NCBI GenBank assembly: GCA_023447335.1
Contig: JAEXOD010000012.1
Coordinates: forward strand, 1-64,000
Length of the DNA stretch: 64,000 nucleotides
Direction: 5' to 3'
From: Bacteroidota bacterium
GTDB lineage: Bacteria > Bacteroidota > Ignavibacteria > Ignavibacteriales > Melioribacteraceae
Shown: positions 55,929 to 63,630 of the stretch, piece by piece
Numbering within the stretch: position 1 is the first letter of the stretch
How the letters are laid out: every line of letters starts with the position of its first letter
The notes under the pieces: generated by a model
Told to the model about the DNA's origin: nothing
The model's input: the letters and a program-made list of their open reading frames with translations, nothing else
Databases searched by the model: none
Translations under genes and position numbers: made by a program

Positions 55929-56195
55929 GCCTCAGCGAGGCGAAATTATTGTAACTAATGGAAATACAATAACTTAAAGCCCCGTAGGGGTGACATTATT
56001 ATAATAACGGTGGAACAATGGAAAAGTGATACTGTATAGTCCTGAAATAGGGTGACAAAACAATAATACCGCCCTGACGGGGCTAAAAATCTCTTGTATT
56101 TAGTTTGTTACAATAATATCGACTCTCCGAGTCTAAAACCTGTTAAGAGTGATAAGCGACTGGTAGCTGGTAGCTGGTAACCGGTAGCCGGTAAC
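55929..56195. repeat. Series of short GC-rich hairpins and word repeats at the prophage edge
   Basis: Short hairpins occur in succession: GCCTC-AGC-GAGGC (55929), CCCC-GTA-GGGG (55980), CCT-GAAAT-AGG (56041), GCCC-TGACG-GGGC (56071) and GACTC-TCC-GAGTC (56121). Each is followed by or near AT-rich words such as ATTATTGTAAC or CAATAATA. The block ends with a direct repeat of GGTAGCTGGTA and GGTAACCGGTA units (56162-56195), directly before the portal gene. Upstream, 55751-55812 carries repeated GTGATATAGTG/GTGACAA words. There is no coding sequence. Confidence 0.6.
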
Positions 56196-56220
56196 TCAAA
56201 AACTAGTCACTAGTAACACG

Positions 56221-57423
56221 TCACTCATTCCCTCCCACTTCAAACTCATCCAACGGAATATTATAAACCCTATGGAAATATTGTTTGTTAAATTTAACAT
56301 ATTTGCCAAGATAATTATCTCGTTCGGCAAAATCTTTTTTAGCTTGGTCTTCTTCAAAAAGTTTAAATAGCGGGGAATAAACATTTCCCGTATTAAGTAA
56401 AATAACATATTTAAATAGTGTGTTAAAAAGTTGTTCGGGAAAATCTTTATCATCTTGGGCAAGCATACGTTCACTTTCAAAACCGGCTTGTGCTGTTGAA
56501 TAACCCCCTTTTGACTGATACTCGGTAGAAAAAACATTAGTTAAAATTGCCTTACTTATTGCATTATTTTGTGCGTTAATAAATTTTTCGTAAATATCGC
56601 CGCTGTAACCGTTTTTTGCATCCTTAAATTCAACCGATGAATCATCCGGAATTACGGCAATTGCATCTTGCACCATATCATCTAACTTGTTTAATAAATT
56701 TATTGAATCGTTTTCGGAAACCGAACGGGGTTGTCTGGCTAGTATAAACGGCATTCCATATTTTTCAACAAATATTGACCAAAATTTTAATCCCCCCTTT
56801 TTCAGTGTAATATTCCAAAAACATTTACTTAAAGCTTTTTCACCGTAAGGATTTGTAAAACTTGCTTCGTTTTGAAGAAGTATAAATTTGTATTTGAATT
56901 TATCCATAGATAAACTAATAGGTTTATCGCCTTTATTATAAATTAGATTATTATTGTAATCAAACGAAAAATATTCCTGGGGTTTTTCCGTAATATGTTT
57001 TGGAAGGATATAACCGTTTTTATATTCCCATATAATTTCAAACACCGAAAAACCAAAGAAAATTGGATTAAGAGCTTTTGAAATAATATCTTTAATTCTA
57101 CAATTATTTTCGTTTAAGTTGTTTATAGCTTTATTAATCAATTCAAAATCATTATCGGTTGTATCTTTTGTTTTAACTAAACGCCACTCCATGCTTTTTA
57201 CGCCCATTTTTCTTCTAGTTATGCAGGCGTGTAAATGGTCATCGTTTAGCAAGTCGTTATAAACGGAAATATTTTTGCCAAATTTTTTAAGTACGGGGTC
57301 GGGATCGGGTAAATAGTTAATCCATGTAAGTGCATTTAGGTAATTGTTTCGACTGATAATTTCTTGAGATAAAACTTTATTTTTCTTTTTAATAAATTTG
57401 GAAAAATTAGGTAACTTAAACAT
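56221..57423 (-). CDS. Phage portal protein (DUF935, Mu gp29-like)
   Basis: The 400-residue protein matches DUF935 portal proteins by its DDHLHACITRRKMGVKSMEW start region (about 60-80), the LIFFGFSVFEIIWE-like core (FFGFSVFEIIWEY) and the later FWSIFVEKYGMPFILARQPR and STAQAGFESERMLAQDD. Portals form the dodecameric ring at one capsid vertex through which DNA passes. It is somewhat shorter than Mu gp29 (about 510 residues). Its start overlaps the terminase end by 8 bp. It is the last gene at the prophage edge. Confidence 0.88.
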   Translation of the reverse strand: MFKLPNFSKFIKKKNKVLSQEIISRNNYLNALTWINYLPDPDPVLKKFGKNISVYNDLLNDDHLHACITRRKMGVKSMEWRLVKTKDTTDNDFELINKAINNLNENNCRIKDIISKALNPIFFGFSVFEIIWEYKNGYILPKHITEKPQEYFSFDYNNNLIYNKGDKPISLSMDKFKYKFILLQNEASFTNPYGEKALSKCFWNITLKKGGLKFWSIFVEKYGMPFILARQPRSVSENDSINLLNKLDDMVQDAIAVIPDDSSVEFKDAKNGYSGDIYEKFINAQNNAISKAILTNVFSTEYQSKGGYSTAQAGFESERMLAQDDKDFPEQLFNTLFKYVILLNTGNVYSPLFKLFEEDQAKKDFAERDNYLGKYVKFNKQYFHRVYNIPLDEFEVGGNE

Positions 57424-58774
57424 AATAAACTCCTTTATAATTATTATCTAATAACGTATTAATGCTTTTTGTATAAATATTTATTAAGTTAGAAAAGTTG
57501 TTTTTAGCTGCAAAAAGGGCTAAAGAAAGGGACCAAAATCTATCTGCATGCCCTTTAATTTCGTTATCGTTAACATCAAAATATATTGAGGAATTATTAC
57601 GTACGCTTTTTTGTACGGAGTGTAAATCCTCTTTCAATTCGATATTGTCGGGTAATTTAATATTCCCGTCTTGAAAGTACATTAACATGTTATAGGCAAG
57701 TTCTTCTTTAATTCTATTTGTAAAATAAACCGGGATTATTTTATTTTTGCCGAACTTCTCAGTTAAATCTTCGGCAAGTTGCATCCCTATGCCGGTTTCG
57801 TCAACTGCGGTTTTTACAATGTTAAAGTTTTGCATCAAATTAAAAAGGTATTCTTTTTGTATATTAAAAGTTGTGTTTTCAAATATCTTTTGAAGAGATA
57901 ATACAAAACTTGTCCCTTGTTTTTCTATTAACGTTATTACAGATAAATCATTTCTTCTACCTATATCAAAACCGCAAAAGTAGGTTGAATCAGCATTAAG
58001 TATTTCCGAATTTTTTAGTGAAGAATCTATGCAATTATGGATAAGTGAATAACTTAAAAATGCCGTACTTTCATCAATAGGATTGCAGCAAAATTCTTCA
58101 TTCCAAGTTATTTCGTCAACGCAATCTTCTTTTTGCCTTTTTATCCATTCCTCTCTTTCTAACGAAGTTGTATTTTTATTTAGTATTTTATCTACCAAAC
58201 CACAATTAACGGCATCATAAATAGATGTAGTATGTAAAGACCAATCAAGTTTGTTGTTTTTTATTTTATCAATAAATTTGTAAAACTGCGATTTTTTTCC
58301 GTTATGTGTTGAAATTATACGAATAGGATAACCCCAAACGGCAGTAGGTTTTGCGGCTTTCCATAATTCAAGTTGATTATCGTGGTGGGCAAACTCATCA
58401 AGTACAATTTTGCCCCCTTTTGAGCGAAATGCTTTAGGGTTACTGGATAGTGCGGTAATTCGGCTTCCGTTAGTAAATTTAATTGATAGTGATTTTACAT
58501 CGGTTTCTTCAAAAATTGATTCGTTAAAATCTGATGAACCGATATTAAAAAGTTTGCCCCATTTTGTGCAATATATAATATACTCTCTTGCAGCACTTTC
58601 ATCAGCACTACTGAACCATACCGCAGGAACTTTTTTATATAAGCAATCCCTCACATCTTCGTAGGATTGCACATAAGTAGCACCTATACGGCGACTCTTT
58701 TCCCATATTTTGACCAGCGAATTATCGTTTAACCAATCTTGTTGATATTTTAAAAAATATTTGTCGTTACGCAT
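57416..58774 (-). CDS. Phage terminase large subunit (Mu gp28-like)
   Basis: The 452-residue protein has a Walker A-like SRRIGATY (about 27-34), the Walker B GGKIVLDEFAHHD and the coupling motif IRIISTHNG of the ATPase domain. The C-terminal RNase H-like nuclease has FCGFDIGRRNDLSVITLIE and TAVDETGIGMQLAEDL with the metal-binding Asp residues. It drives DNA packaging into the procapsid. It is coupled to the small-terminase gene by a TAATG 1-nt overlap and to the portal gene by an 8-bp overlap. Confidence 0.9.
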   Translation of the reverse strand: MRNDKYFLKYQQDWLNDNSLVKIWEKSRRIGATYVQSYEDVRDCLYKKVPAVWFSSADESAAREYIIYCTKWGKLFNIGSSDFNESIFEETDVKSLSIKFTNGSRITALSSNPKAFRSKGGKIVLDEFAHHDNQLELWKAAKPTAVWGYPIRIISTHNGKKSQFYKFIDKIKNNKLDWSLHTTSIYDAVNCGLVDKILNKNTTSLEREEWIKRQKEDCVDEITWNEEFCCNPIDESTAFLSYSLIHNCIDSSLKNSEILNADSTYFCGFDIGRRNDLSVITLIEKQGTSFVLSLQKIFENTTFNIQKEYLFNLMQNFNIVKTAVDETGIGMQLAEDLTEKFGKNKIIPVYFTNRIKEELAYNMLMYFQDGNIKLPDNIELKEDLHSVQKSVRNNSSIYFDVNDNEIKGHADRFWSLSLALFAAKNNFSNLINIYTKSINTLLDNNYKGVYYV

Positions 58775-59166
58775 TAAATTCCCAAAATTTCTTCTTCAAT
58801 TTTCTTTATTGTATTGCTGCTAATTGTTTCGCCTTTTTGTTCGGAATCGAAATATAATTCACCTTTAATTTCTTTTACTGCAGTTAATAATGCCCACAGC
58901 ACTTTAGAAACGGCAGAAATTTGCTGAGGAGTAGGGTTTAATTTTGCTTGAGCAATGGCAGTTTTTACCAGTTGATATAATTCTTCCTTTAACGGTAAAT
59001 CTTTTTTCCGGTAATTAATTCTGTCTTTATCCCAATTATCTTCTTTACGCCATCGGTATAAAACACGAAGGGGAAATTTTTCTTCAAAAATACCGAAAAT
59101 AGTATTTATTCCTAAACCTTCTTCAACGTATAATTCTTTTGCTTCAAATCTTTCAAGTTCACTCAT
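58774..59166 (-). CDS. Phage small terminase (DUF1804-like, HTH)
   Basis: The 130-residue protein starts with a helix-turn-helix segment (EAKELYVEEGLGINTIFGIFEEKFPLRVLYRW, in two helices) as in DUF1804 proteins next to Mu gp28-type terminases. The rest is helical (YQLVKTAIAQAKLNPT, KVLWALLTAVKEIKGELY). It would recognise phage DNA and load the large terminase. The position directly upstream of the large terminase with a 1-nt overlap strongly supports the call. Confidence 0.75.
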   Translation of the reverse strand: MSELERFEAKELYVEEGLGINTIFGIFEEKFPLRVLYRWRKEDNWDKDRINYRKKDLPLKEELYQLVKTAIAQAKLNPTPQQISAVSKVLWALLTAVKEIKGELYFDSEQKGETISSNTIKKIEEEILGI

Positions 59167-59174
59167 AACGCTCC

Positions 59175-59489
59175 TTAATTACAAAGATCTTTAATATTGT
59201 TATCAATTTTATTTTCAAGCTTTGTATAGTTTTCGGCAATATGTTCTTTATATTTCAAATCTTCTTGCAATACTATAAAAAGTTTATCTATTGCATTTTG
59301 ATTTTGCAGCAATGCTTTTTCAAAATTAAGACTGCTTTGGTCAAGACTTTGTTTAAACTGCTCCTGGCTAAACTTAATAGTATCTTCGTGTTGTTTAGAA
59401 AAATACTTGACGGTAAAATACCAAATAACTAAAAGTATAGCTGAAATTCCTCCGTTGGCAAGTGCCGAACTAATAATAGATTGTTCCAT
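59175..59489 (-). CDS. Small phage membrane protein (possible holin-like)
   Basis: The 104-residue protein has one N-terminal transmembrane segment (about residues 13-29, GGISAILLVIWYFTVKYF) and a long coiled-coil-like tail (FSQEQFKQSLDQSSLNFEKALL). The layout resembles BhlA/UviB-like small holins or phage proteins associated with the membrane, but no diagnostic motif is present. It is the first gene of the leftward head operon, 8 bp ahead of the small terminase, directly beside the divergent promoter region. Confidence 0.55.
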   Translation of the reverse strand: MEQSIISSALANGGISAILLVIWYFTVKYFSKQHEDTIKFSQEQFKQSLDQSSLNFEKALLQNQNAIDKLFIVLQEDLKYKEHIAENYTKLENKIDNNIKDLCN

Positions 59490-59509
59490 CCTAACTCCGT
59501 TTTTGTGTG

Positions 59510-59540
59510 CAAATCTAACTTAAAAAAATTACCGTGTCAT
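59510..59540 (-). promoter_or_regulatory. Leftward prophage promoter (FCB-type)
   Basis: On the minus strand TAGATTTG (59510-59517), a perfect TAnnTTTG box, lies exactly 20 nt after ATG (59538-59540), a one-base variant of the -33 TTG. The repeat array starts 3 bp behind the -33 element. Transcription would start near 59503, upstream of the membrane-protein gene. Confidence 0.5.
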
Positions 59541-59543
59541 ATG

Positions 59544-59627
59544 AACCGTTCATGGAACCGTTTAGTAAACCGTTCCGGAAACCATTCACGGAACGGTTCC
59601 GGTAACCGTTCGCTGAACCGTTTCTTT
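59544..59627. repeat. Seven 12-bp tandem repeats (AACCGTTY + 4 nt) between divergent prophage promoters
   Basis: Seven consecutive 12-bp units begin with AACCGTTC, AACCGTTT, AACCGTTC, AACCATTC, AACGGTTC, AACCGTTC and AACCGTTT. The four-base spacers vary (ATGG, AGTA, CGGA, ACGG, CGGT, GCTG, CTTT). The core AAC(C/G)GTT is a dyad, so the array reads nearly the same on both strands. The period is exact across all 84 bp. It abuts the -33 elements of the leftward and rightward promoters. It is likely a multi-site operator for a phage regulator; other options are a packaging or attachment site. Confidence 0.85.
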
Positions 59628-59656
59628 GAGTAAGTTTTTTTGTTGGGTTAGTTTTG
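59625..59656 (+). promoter_or_regulatory. Rightward prophage promoter (FCB-type)
   Basis: TTTG (59625-59628) is followed after exactly 20 nt by TAGTTTTG (59649-59656), both perfect matches to the FCB consensus. The -33 TTTG is formed by the last three bases of the seventh repeat unit plus one base, so the array touches the promoter. Transcription would start near 59663, ahead of the protease gene at 59690. Confidence 0.65.
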
Positions 59657-59689
59657 AATCGTAACTTTTAACCAAATAGGAGAAACCAA

Positions 59690-60544
59690 ATGAAATGGAT
59701 CCCGTTTTTCAAAACAGGAGCACAAACCGATTCGCTCGGAAGAGAGAAGATATGGACGAGTGAAGAAGTAGATAATGCGGTAAACAACTATAATAAACTA
59801 ACCAAGGAGGAGAAAAGACCGATTGTAATAGGACATCCGGGGGATAACTTGCCGATATTAGGTTTTGTTGAAAAAGTAAAACGTGTAGGAGATACACTTT
59901 ATGCATTGCCCGGAAATGTATCACAAAGCTTTAAAAATATGGTTAAAAACGGAGCATTTCCCAATAGAAGTATTTCTTTTAATAATGACGGCTCAATAAA
60001 TCACTTCGGCTTTTTACCGGTCGGAATAGAACCGGCAGTAAAAGGTTTAGGCGAATTTGAGTTTAGCGAAGAGAATAATAAAGTAACCAATTATTCTTTT
60101 TCCGAACCGTTATACGAAAGTGATACTTTTGAAACTGACGGCGATTTATTTAGAATTGAAGCAGAATTGGAAATAATAAACAAACAAATTGATGAGATGC
60201 TTAAGAATAATAAACATACTTATGATTTGGAAAACGAGCTGAAAAGAAAAATAGAACAACAAAACATTGAAGCCGAAAAATCCGCGTTTATGTTTAAGCT
60301 TGAACGTTTAACAGAAACCGGAAAAATAACCCCTGCCGTAAAAAGCAAATTTACCGAATTAAGTAATTTATTAACTAAACCGACAAACGATTATTCCGCT
60401 TATAATAAAAACATGTTTAACCTTTTGGGCGAGATAATAGATCTTTCCGGAATAGTAATTAATTATAACGAAACGGTTACAAAACCGATAGAAGATTCAC
60501 TTACAGACGAATTAACTTTAATAGCAAACACATATAAAATATAA
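59690..60544 (+). CDS. Phage protease/scaffold (Mu I-like)
   Basis: The 284-residue protein begins WIPFFKTGAQTDSLGREKIW and has the Mu I-type protease pattern: PIVIGHPGDNLPILGFVEKV (His in GHPG), FKNMVKNGAFPNRSISF with the Ser and LPVGIEPAVKGLGEF. Residues 155-240 form a long helical, charged segment (LEIINKQIDEMLKNNKHTYD and further) typical of a scaffolding part. In Mu, I (protease) and Z (scaffold) come from the same gene, so this is probably the same arrangement. A strong ribosome-binding site (AGGAG) precedes it. Confidence 0.82.
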   Translation: MKWIPFFKTGAQTDSLGREKIWTSEEVDNAVNNYNKLTKEEKRPIVIGHPGDNLPILGFVEKVKRVGDTLYALPGNVSQSFKNMVKNGAFPNRSISFNNDGSINHFGFLPVGIEPAVKGLGEFEFSEENNKVTNYSFSEPLYESDTFETDGDLFRIEAELEIINKQIDEMLKNNKHTYDLENELKRKIEQQNIEAEKSAFMFKLERLTETGKITPAVKSKFTELSNLLTKPTNDYSAYNKNMFNLLGEIIDLSGIVINYNETVTKPIEDSLTDELTLIANTYKI

Positions 60545-60554
60545 GGGGAAAAAT

Positions 60555-61478
60555 ATGAGACTAAATCAAATATCATCACAAGATATTAAGACGGCAACAT
60601 TTATTCAAAATATGAAAAAATACTCTACAATACTGGAATATGCCGAGTTTTATAGAATTGTAGGTAATAGCGATATGCCGCGTAAAAAAGCTTCGGCAAC
60701 CGGCGGACAGTTTAGAGCAATAAACGATAACTGGGCTGCAAACCAAGTATCTCCGATTTTCGGTTCCGTTAACCTTAAAATATTTGGTGATAAGGTTGAA
60801 GTTGATAAAGCTCATGAAAGAAGAGCCGGAGATATAAGTAGCGAGAGGGCAAGACAACTAATTAATTTTGCGGAAGAATTTGGTAAAAATTTTCAGCATG
60901 AATTTTTTAACGGTAAAACAAGCACAAACCCAAAATCTTGGAACGGTTTAGGTACAATTATTCCTGCTCAACAGATAATTACGGCAGATGAAAACGGTCT
61001 ATTGGTTGAAGCCGGAAACTCGGACCAAGCTTCTTTATCTAAGCAAATATTTTTGGAAAAATTACGTAAACTAATAACAATGGTTGACGGCGGTGCCCAA
61101 GTTTTATATATGAATGAGGATGTATGGACACGCCTAACAACTATAGCAGCCGAGTATATTAATTGGCAGAAAAATGATTTCGGTAATATGATCCCTTATT
61201 TCGGCGGTGTGCCTATTAGATCGGGCGGTTATAACTCGGTAGGTAATTTAATTATTCCCGCAAACGAATTATGTGGGGAATTTAATAATGCTACCACTAT
61301 TTATGCAATGCGATTTGGTGAAAAGAAAGATTTAACTATAGGTACAAGCAACGGGTTAAACATTGATGATTTGGGATTGGTTAATAACCATTATGTTGAT
61401 AACGTGGAGCTTGATGCGGATTTATGTTTGTTAAATAATCGTGCTGTAGCCGCATTAAAAGGAATAATTATTCAATAA
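60555..61478 (+). CDS. Major capsid protein (HK97-fold, Mu T-like)
   Basis: The 307-residue protein is located right after the protease/scaffold gene, the standard position for the capsid protein. It lacks a signal peptide or enzymatic motif. Typical features are an N-terminal arm (MRLNQISSQDIKTATFIQNM), a helical spine region (RQLINFAEEFGKNFQHEFFNG), and the beta-rich P-domain and A-domain with GNMIPYFGGVPIRSGG and TIYAMRFGEKKDLTI. The high Asn content agrees with abundant structural proteins. It forms the icosahedral head. Confidence 0.82.
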   Translation: MRLNQISSQDIKTATFIQNMKKYSTILEYAEFYRIVGNSDMPRKKASATGGQFRAINDNWAANQVSPIFGSVNLKIFGDKVEVDKAHERRAGDISSERARQLINFAEEFGKNFQHEFFNGKTSTNPKSWNGLGTIIPAQQIITADENGLLVEAGNSDQASLSKQIFLEKLRKLITMVDGGAQVLYMNEDVWTRLTTIAAEYINWQKNDFGNMIPYFGGVPIRSGGYNSVGNLIIPANELCGEFNNATTIYAMRFGEKKDLTIGTSNGLNIDDLGLVNNHYVDNVELDADLCLLNNRAVAALKGIIIQ

Positions 61479-61549
61479 TCTTATCCCGAGCATATTACAA
61501 CATTAAAATATTTGTGAATAAGCTCGGGAATTTTATTAACGGAGATATT

Positions 61550-61987
61550 ATGTATTGTTCTATAAATGATTTAATAAATGACATTACACATAACACTCTT
61601 ATAGAACTTGTGAATGATGAAAATGTTGATCCGAATTTAATTAACCTAAATAGTGAAAATATTTTTAGCGATAGGATAATTGATCAGATAAATAATGCAA
61701 AAACCGAAATAGATTTTTACTTAAATAACAAAATTCAAATTGATATAAATAATATTCCCCCAATTATTAAAACCGTTGCACGAGATTTATCAAAATATTA
61801 TTTATACAAAAGACGTTTTTTAAGCAAAGTTCCTACAGGGATATTAAATAATTATAATAATAGAATTTTGCAGTTAAAAGATATTGCATTAGGGAATCTA
61901 TTGCTTGTTTATGATTATGACACATCCCAAAAATATTTATCAAATAAAACTAAACAAGACAGATATTTTATTTATGAGAGGAATTAA
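61550..61987 (+). CDS. Mu gp36-like head protein (DUF1320)
   Basis: I start at ATG 61550 (145 residues), which has GGAGATATT upstream; a GTG at 61514 would add 12 residues with no support. MYCSINDLINDITHNTLIEL, DRIIDQINNAKTEIDFYLNN and PPIIKTVARDLSKYYLYKRR match the DUF1320 pattern of Mu gp36, a small head-completion protein. In Mu this gene follows the capsid gene with one gene (gp35) between; that gene seems absent here. Its last base overlaps the next gene by 1 nt. Confidence 0.78.
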   Translation: MYCSINDLINDITHNTLIELVNDENVDPNLINLNSENIFSDRIIDQINNAKTEIDFYLNNKIQIDINNIPPIIKTVARDLSKYYLYKRRFLSKVPTGILNNYNNRILQLKDIALGNLLLVYDYDTSQKYLSNKTKQDRYFIYERN

Positions 61988-62445
61988 TGAATAGCTCGAT
62001 AAACATAGTACTGACAAAAATAAAATTAAAGCTAAATAGTGCTTTTTCTGCATACGAAAATGATTTCAAGTTAAAAGTTGAGATAAATGATAAAACGGAA
62101 ACCGCTAATGTTAACGGTGCTTTATTTATAACTTATAAAGGAGAAAAAGTTAGCGAAAATTTAACTAAAAACAACAAGTTGTTTTTTCTTAAGCGTTATA
62201 TAAATATTGAAATATTAGGGGTTATTAAAGAAAATAATAAAACAAAGCTGAATGATTATATAGACTTAATATTAAATGAAATTAGCGGGTTAAAAACCGC
62301 TGACGGTTTAGGTATAAATTATATTATGCCCTCTTCTATTTCGGTGATTGAACAAGATGAGTATGAAAATTACAGATTTAAAGTAAACGTAATTAGTCCT
62401 ATTGATTTTAACTTTAACGGAGAGATTGATAATGTTGATAATTAA
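61987..62445 (+). CDS. Phage protein, probable Mu gp37-like tail-related protein (DUF1834-like)
   Basis: The 152-residue protein has an alternating strand pattern (FKLKVEINDKTETANVNGAL, FFLKRYINIEILGVI, YRFKVNVISPIDFNF) and no signal peptide. Its position directly after the gp36-like gene agrees with the Mu gp37-type (DUF1834) joining or tail-terminator protein, but sequence motifs alone do not prove it. Its start overlaps the previous stop by 1 nt, and its end overlaps the amidase gene by 14 bp. Confidence 0.55.
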   Translation: MNSSINIVLTKIKLKLNSAFSAYENDFKLKVEINDKTETANVNGALFITYKGEKVSENLTKNNKLFFLKRYINIEILGVIKENNKTKLNDYIDLILNEISGLKTADGLGINYIMPSSISVIEQDEYENYRFKVNVISPIDFNFNGEIDNVDN

Positions 62446-63058
62446 AAAAACTTTACCGTTAAGCGAATATAGTAAAATAGAATATGAGCAATACGGCTTA
62501 AAGCAGAAAAATCATATAGTACTTCATCATACCGTTTCAAAAAACGAAAAAGGGGTTTATGAATGGTGGTGTAATGACGGTAAAAAGGTTGCTACGGCGT
62601 ACGTTGTTGATAAAGACGGCAAAATATACGAATACTTTGATCCGAAATATTGGTCGTACCACTTAGGCGGAAAAGCGGCAAAATGCCATAATATTAACAG
62701 TATAGGAATTGAGATAGCAAACGAAGGAGCTTTGACATTTAAGGATGACAATTATTTTTGGTTTAACGGCAAAAATAAATATTTGGGTAATGTATTTGAA
62801 TATGAGTGGAGAGGGGTTAAATATTGGGCTGAGTATTCTAAAGAGCAGTTTAATTCGGTGGTTGAATTAATAATATATCTTTGCAATAAGTTTAATATAC
62901 CAAAGGTAGTTTATGATAAATTAGATTTTAATTTTGATTTGTTAAATAATTTCCGTGGTATAATATCGCATTGCAATGTTAGGAATGATAAAACCGATGT
63001 TTCTCCTGCGTTTAATTTACAACATTTAAAACAGCTTATAGGAATGAGGGGAAAATGA
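62432..63058 (+). CDS. N-acetylmuramoyl-L-alanine amidase (Amidase_2) endolysin
   Basis: I start at ATG 62432 (208 residues), preceded by GGAGAGATTGATA; the upstream frame from 62402 is not needed. The amidase 2/PGRP domain shows NHIVLHHTVS with the first zinc His, AYVVDKDGKIYEYFDP, SIGIEIANEG and a C-terminal GIISHCNVRNDKTDVSPAF with the second His and the catalytic-type Asp. It cleaves the bond between N-acetylmuramic acid and L-alanine for host lysis. It sits within the structural operon between the gp37-like gene and a single-pass membrane protein. Confidence 0.9.
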   Translation: MLIIKKTLPLSEYSKIEYEQYGLKQKNHIVLHHTVSKNEKGVYEWWCNDGKKVATAYVVDKDGKIYEYFDPKYWSYHLGGKAAKCHNINSIGIEIANEGALTFKDDNYFWFNGKNKYLGNVFEYEWRGVKYWAEYSKEQFNSVVELIIYLCNKFNIPKVVYDKLDFNFDLLNNFRGIISHCNVRNDKTDVSPAFNLQHLKQLIGMRGK

Positions 63059-63621
63059 ACCTAAATTTAAAAACAAAAATAATTATTGTTTCTGTTCTGG
63101 TAATAATACTTTTATTTCTAATAATTATTTTTTGTAAACCGGAAAAACAAATAGAAAACAAAGAAATTAAATCCGAAAAAGTTATTACCGAAAATGTTGT
63201 TGTATCATCAATACAAAAAAATATTTCGGTAAAAGCTAAAAACTATAAATATACGGTAAATAAAACTTTACCCATAGCAGATACGGCAGTTAGTACAACT
63301 GATACTATTTATGCCGCTTATGCCGATACATCCTTTTTAATTACTGATACATTAGGCAAACCTAAGGGAATTATCAATTTAAACACTGAATATATAAGCG
63401 ACATAAAACTTAGTGATAATGCAAAATTTAATTACCGATTTAATTCGATATTGTTTAGTGAAAATAAAATATACAAGGAAACCGAAAGCTTAAACATAAA
63501 TAAAGTAAGCCAAAATGAAAACAAATTCGGTTTAGGTTTATTTGCGGGAGGATTATTAACAAATGACCGAAAGTTAACTTACGGAATAGGAATAGGTCTA
63601 TTTTACAAACTAATTTATTAA
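63055..63621 (+). CDS. Phage single-pass membrane protein (possible lysis accessory)
   Basis: The 188-residue protein has an N-terminal transmembrane helix (about 8-27, IIIVSVLVIILLFLIIIF) followed by a Lys/Glu-rich region, a central strand-rich part (FLITDTLGKPKGIINLNTEY) and a C-terminal Gly-rich strand section (GLGLFAGGLLTNDRKLTYGI). It overlaps the amidase gene by 4 bp (ATGA), which suggests coupled lysis-related expression, perhaps an inner-membrane spanin-like or anti-lysis protein. No spanin motif is present, so this is inference from position. Confidence 0.5.
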   Translation: MNLNLKTKIIIVSVLVIILLFLIIIFCKPEKQIENKEIKSEKVITENVVVSSIQKNISVKAKNYKYTVNKTLPIADTAVSTTDTIYAAYADTSFLITDTLGKPKGIINLNTEYISDIKLSDNAKFNYRFNSILFSENKIYKETESLNINKVSQNENKFGLGLFAGGLLTNDRKLTYGIGIGLFYKLIY

Positions 63622-63630
63622 GGTGAAAAC

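Noticed and set aside
56196..56537. Possible 113-residue leftward ORF overlapping the portal gene
   Set aside because: It is in another frame of the DUF935 portal gene, has no ribosome-binding site or recognisable domain, and its sequence is what the portal codons give when shifted.
59544..59627. CRISPR array in the prophage
   Set aside because: The units are 12 bp with four-base spacers, far too short for CRISPR repeats and spacers, and no cas gene is near.
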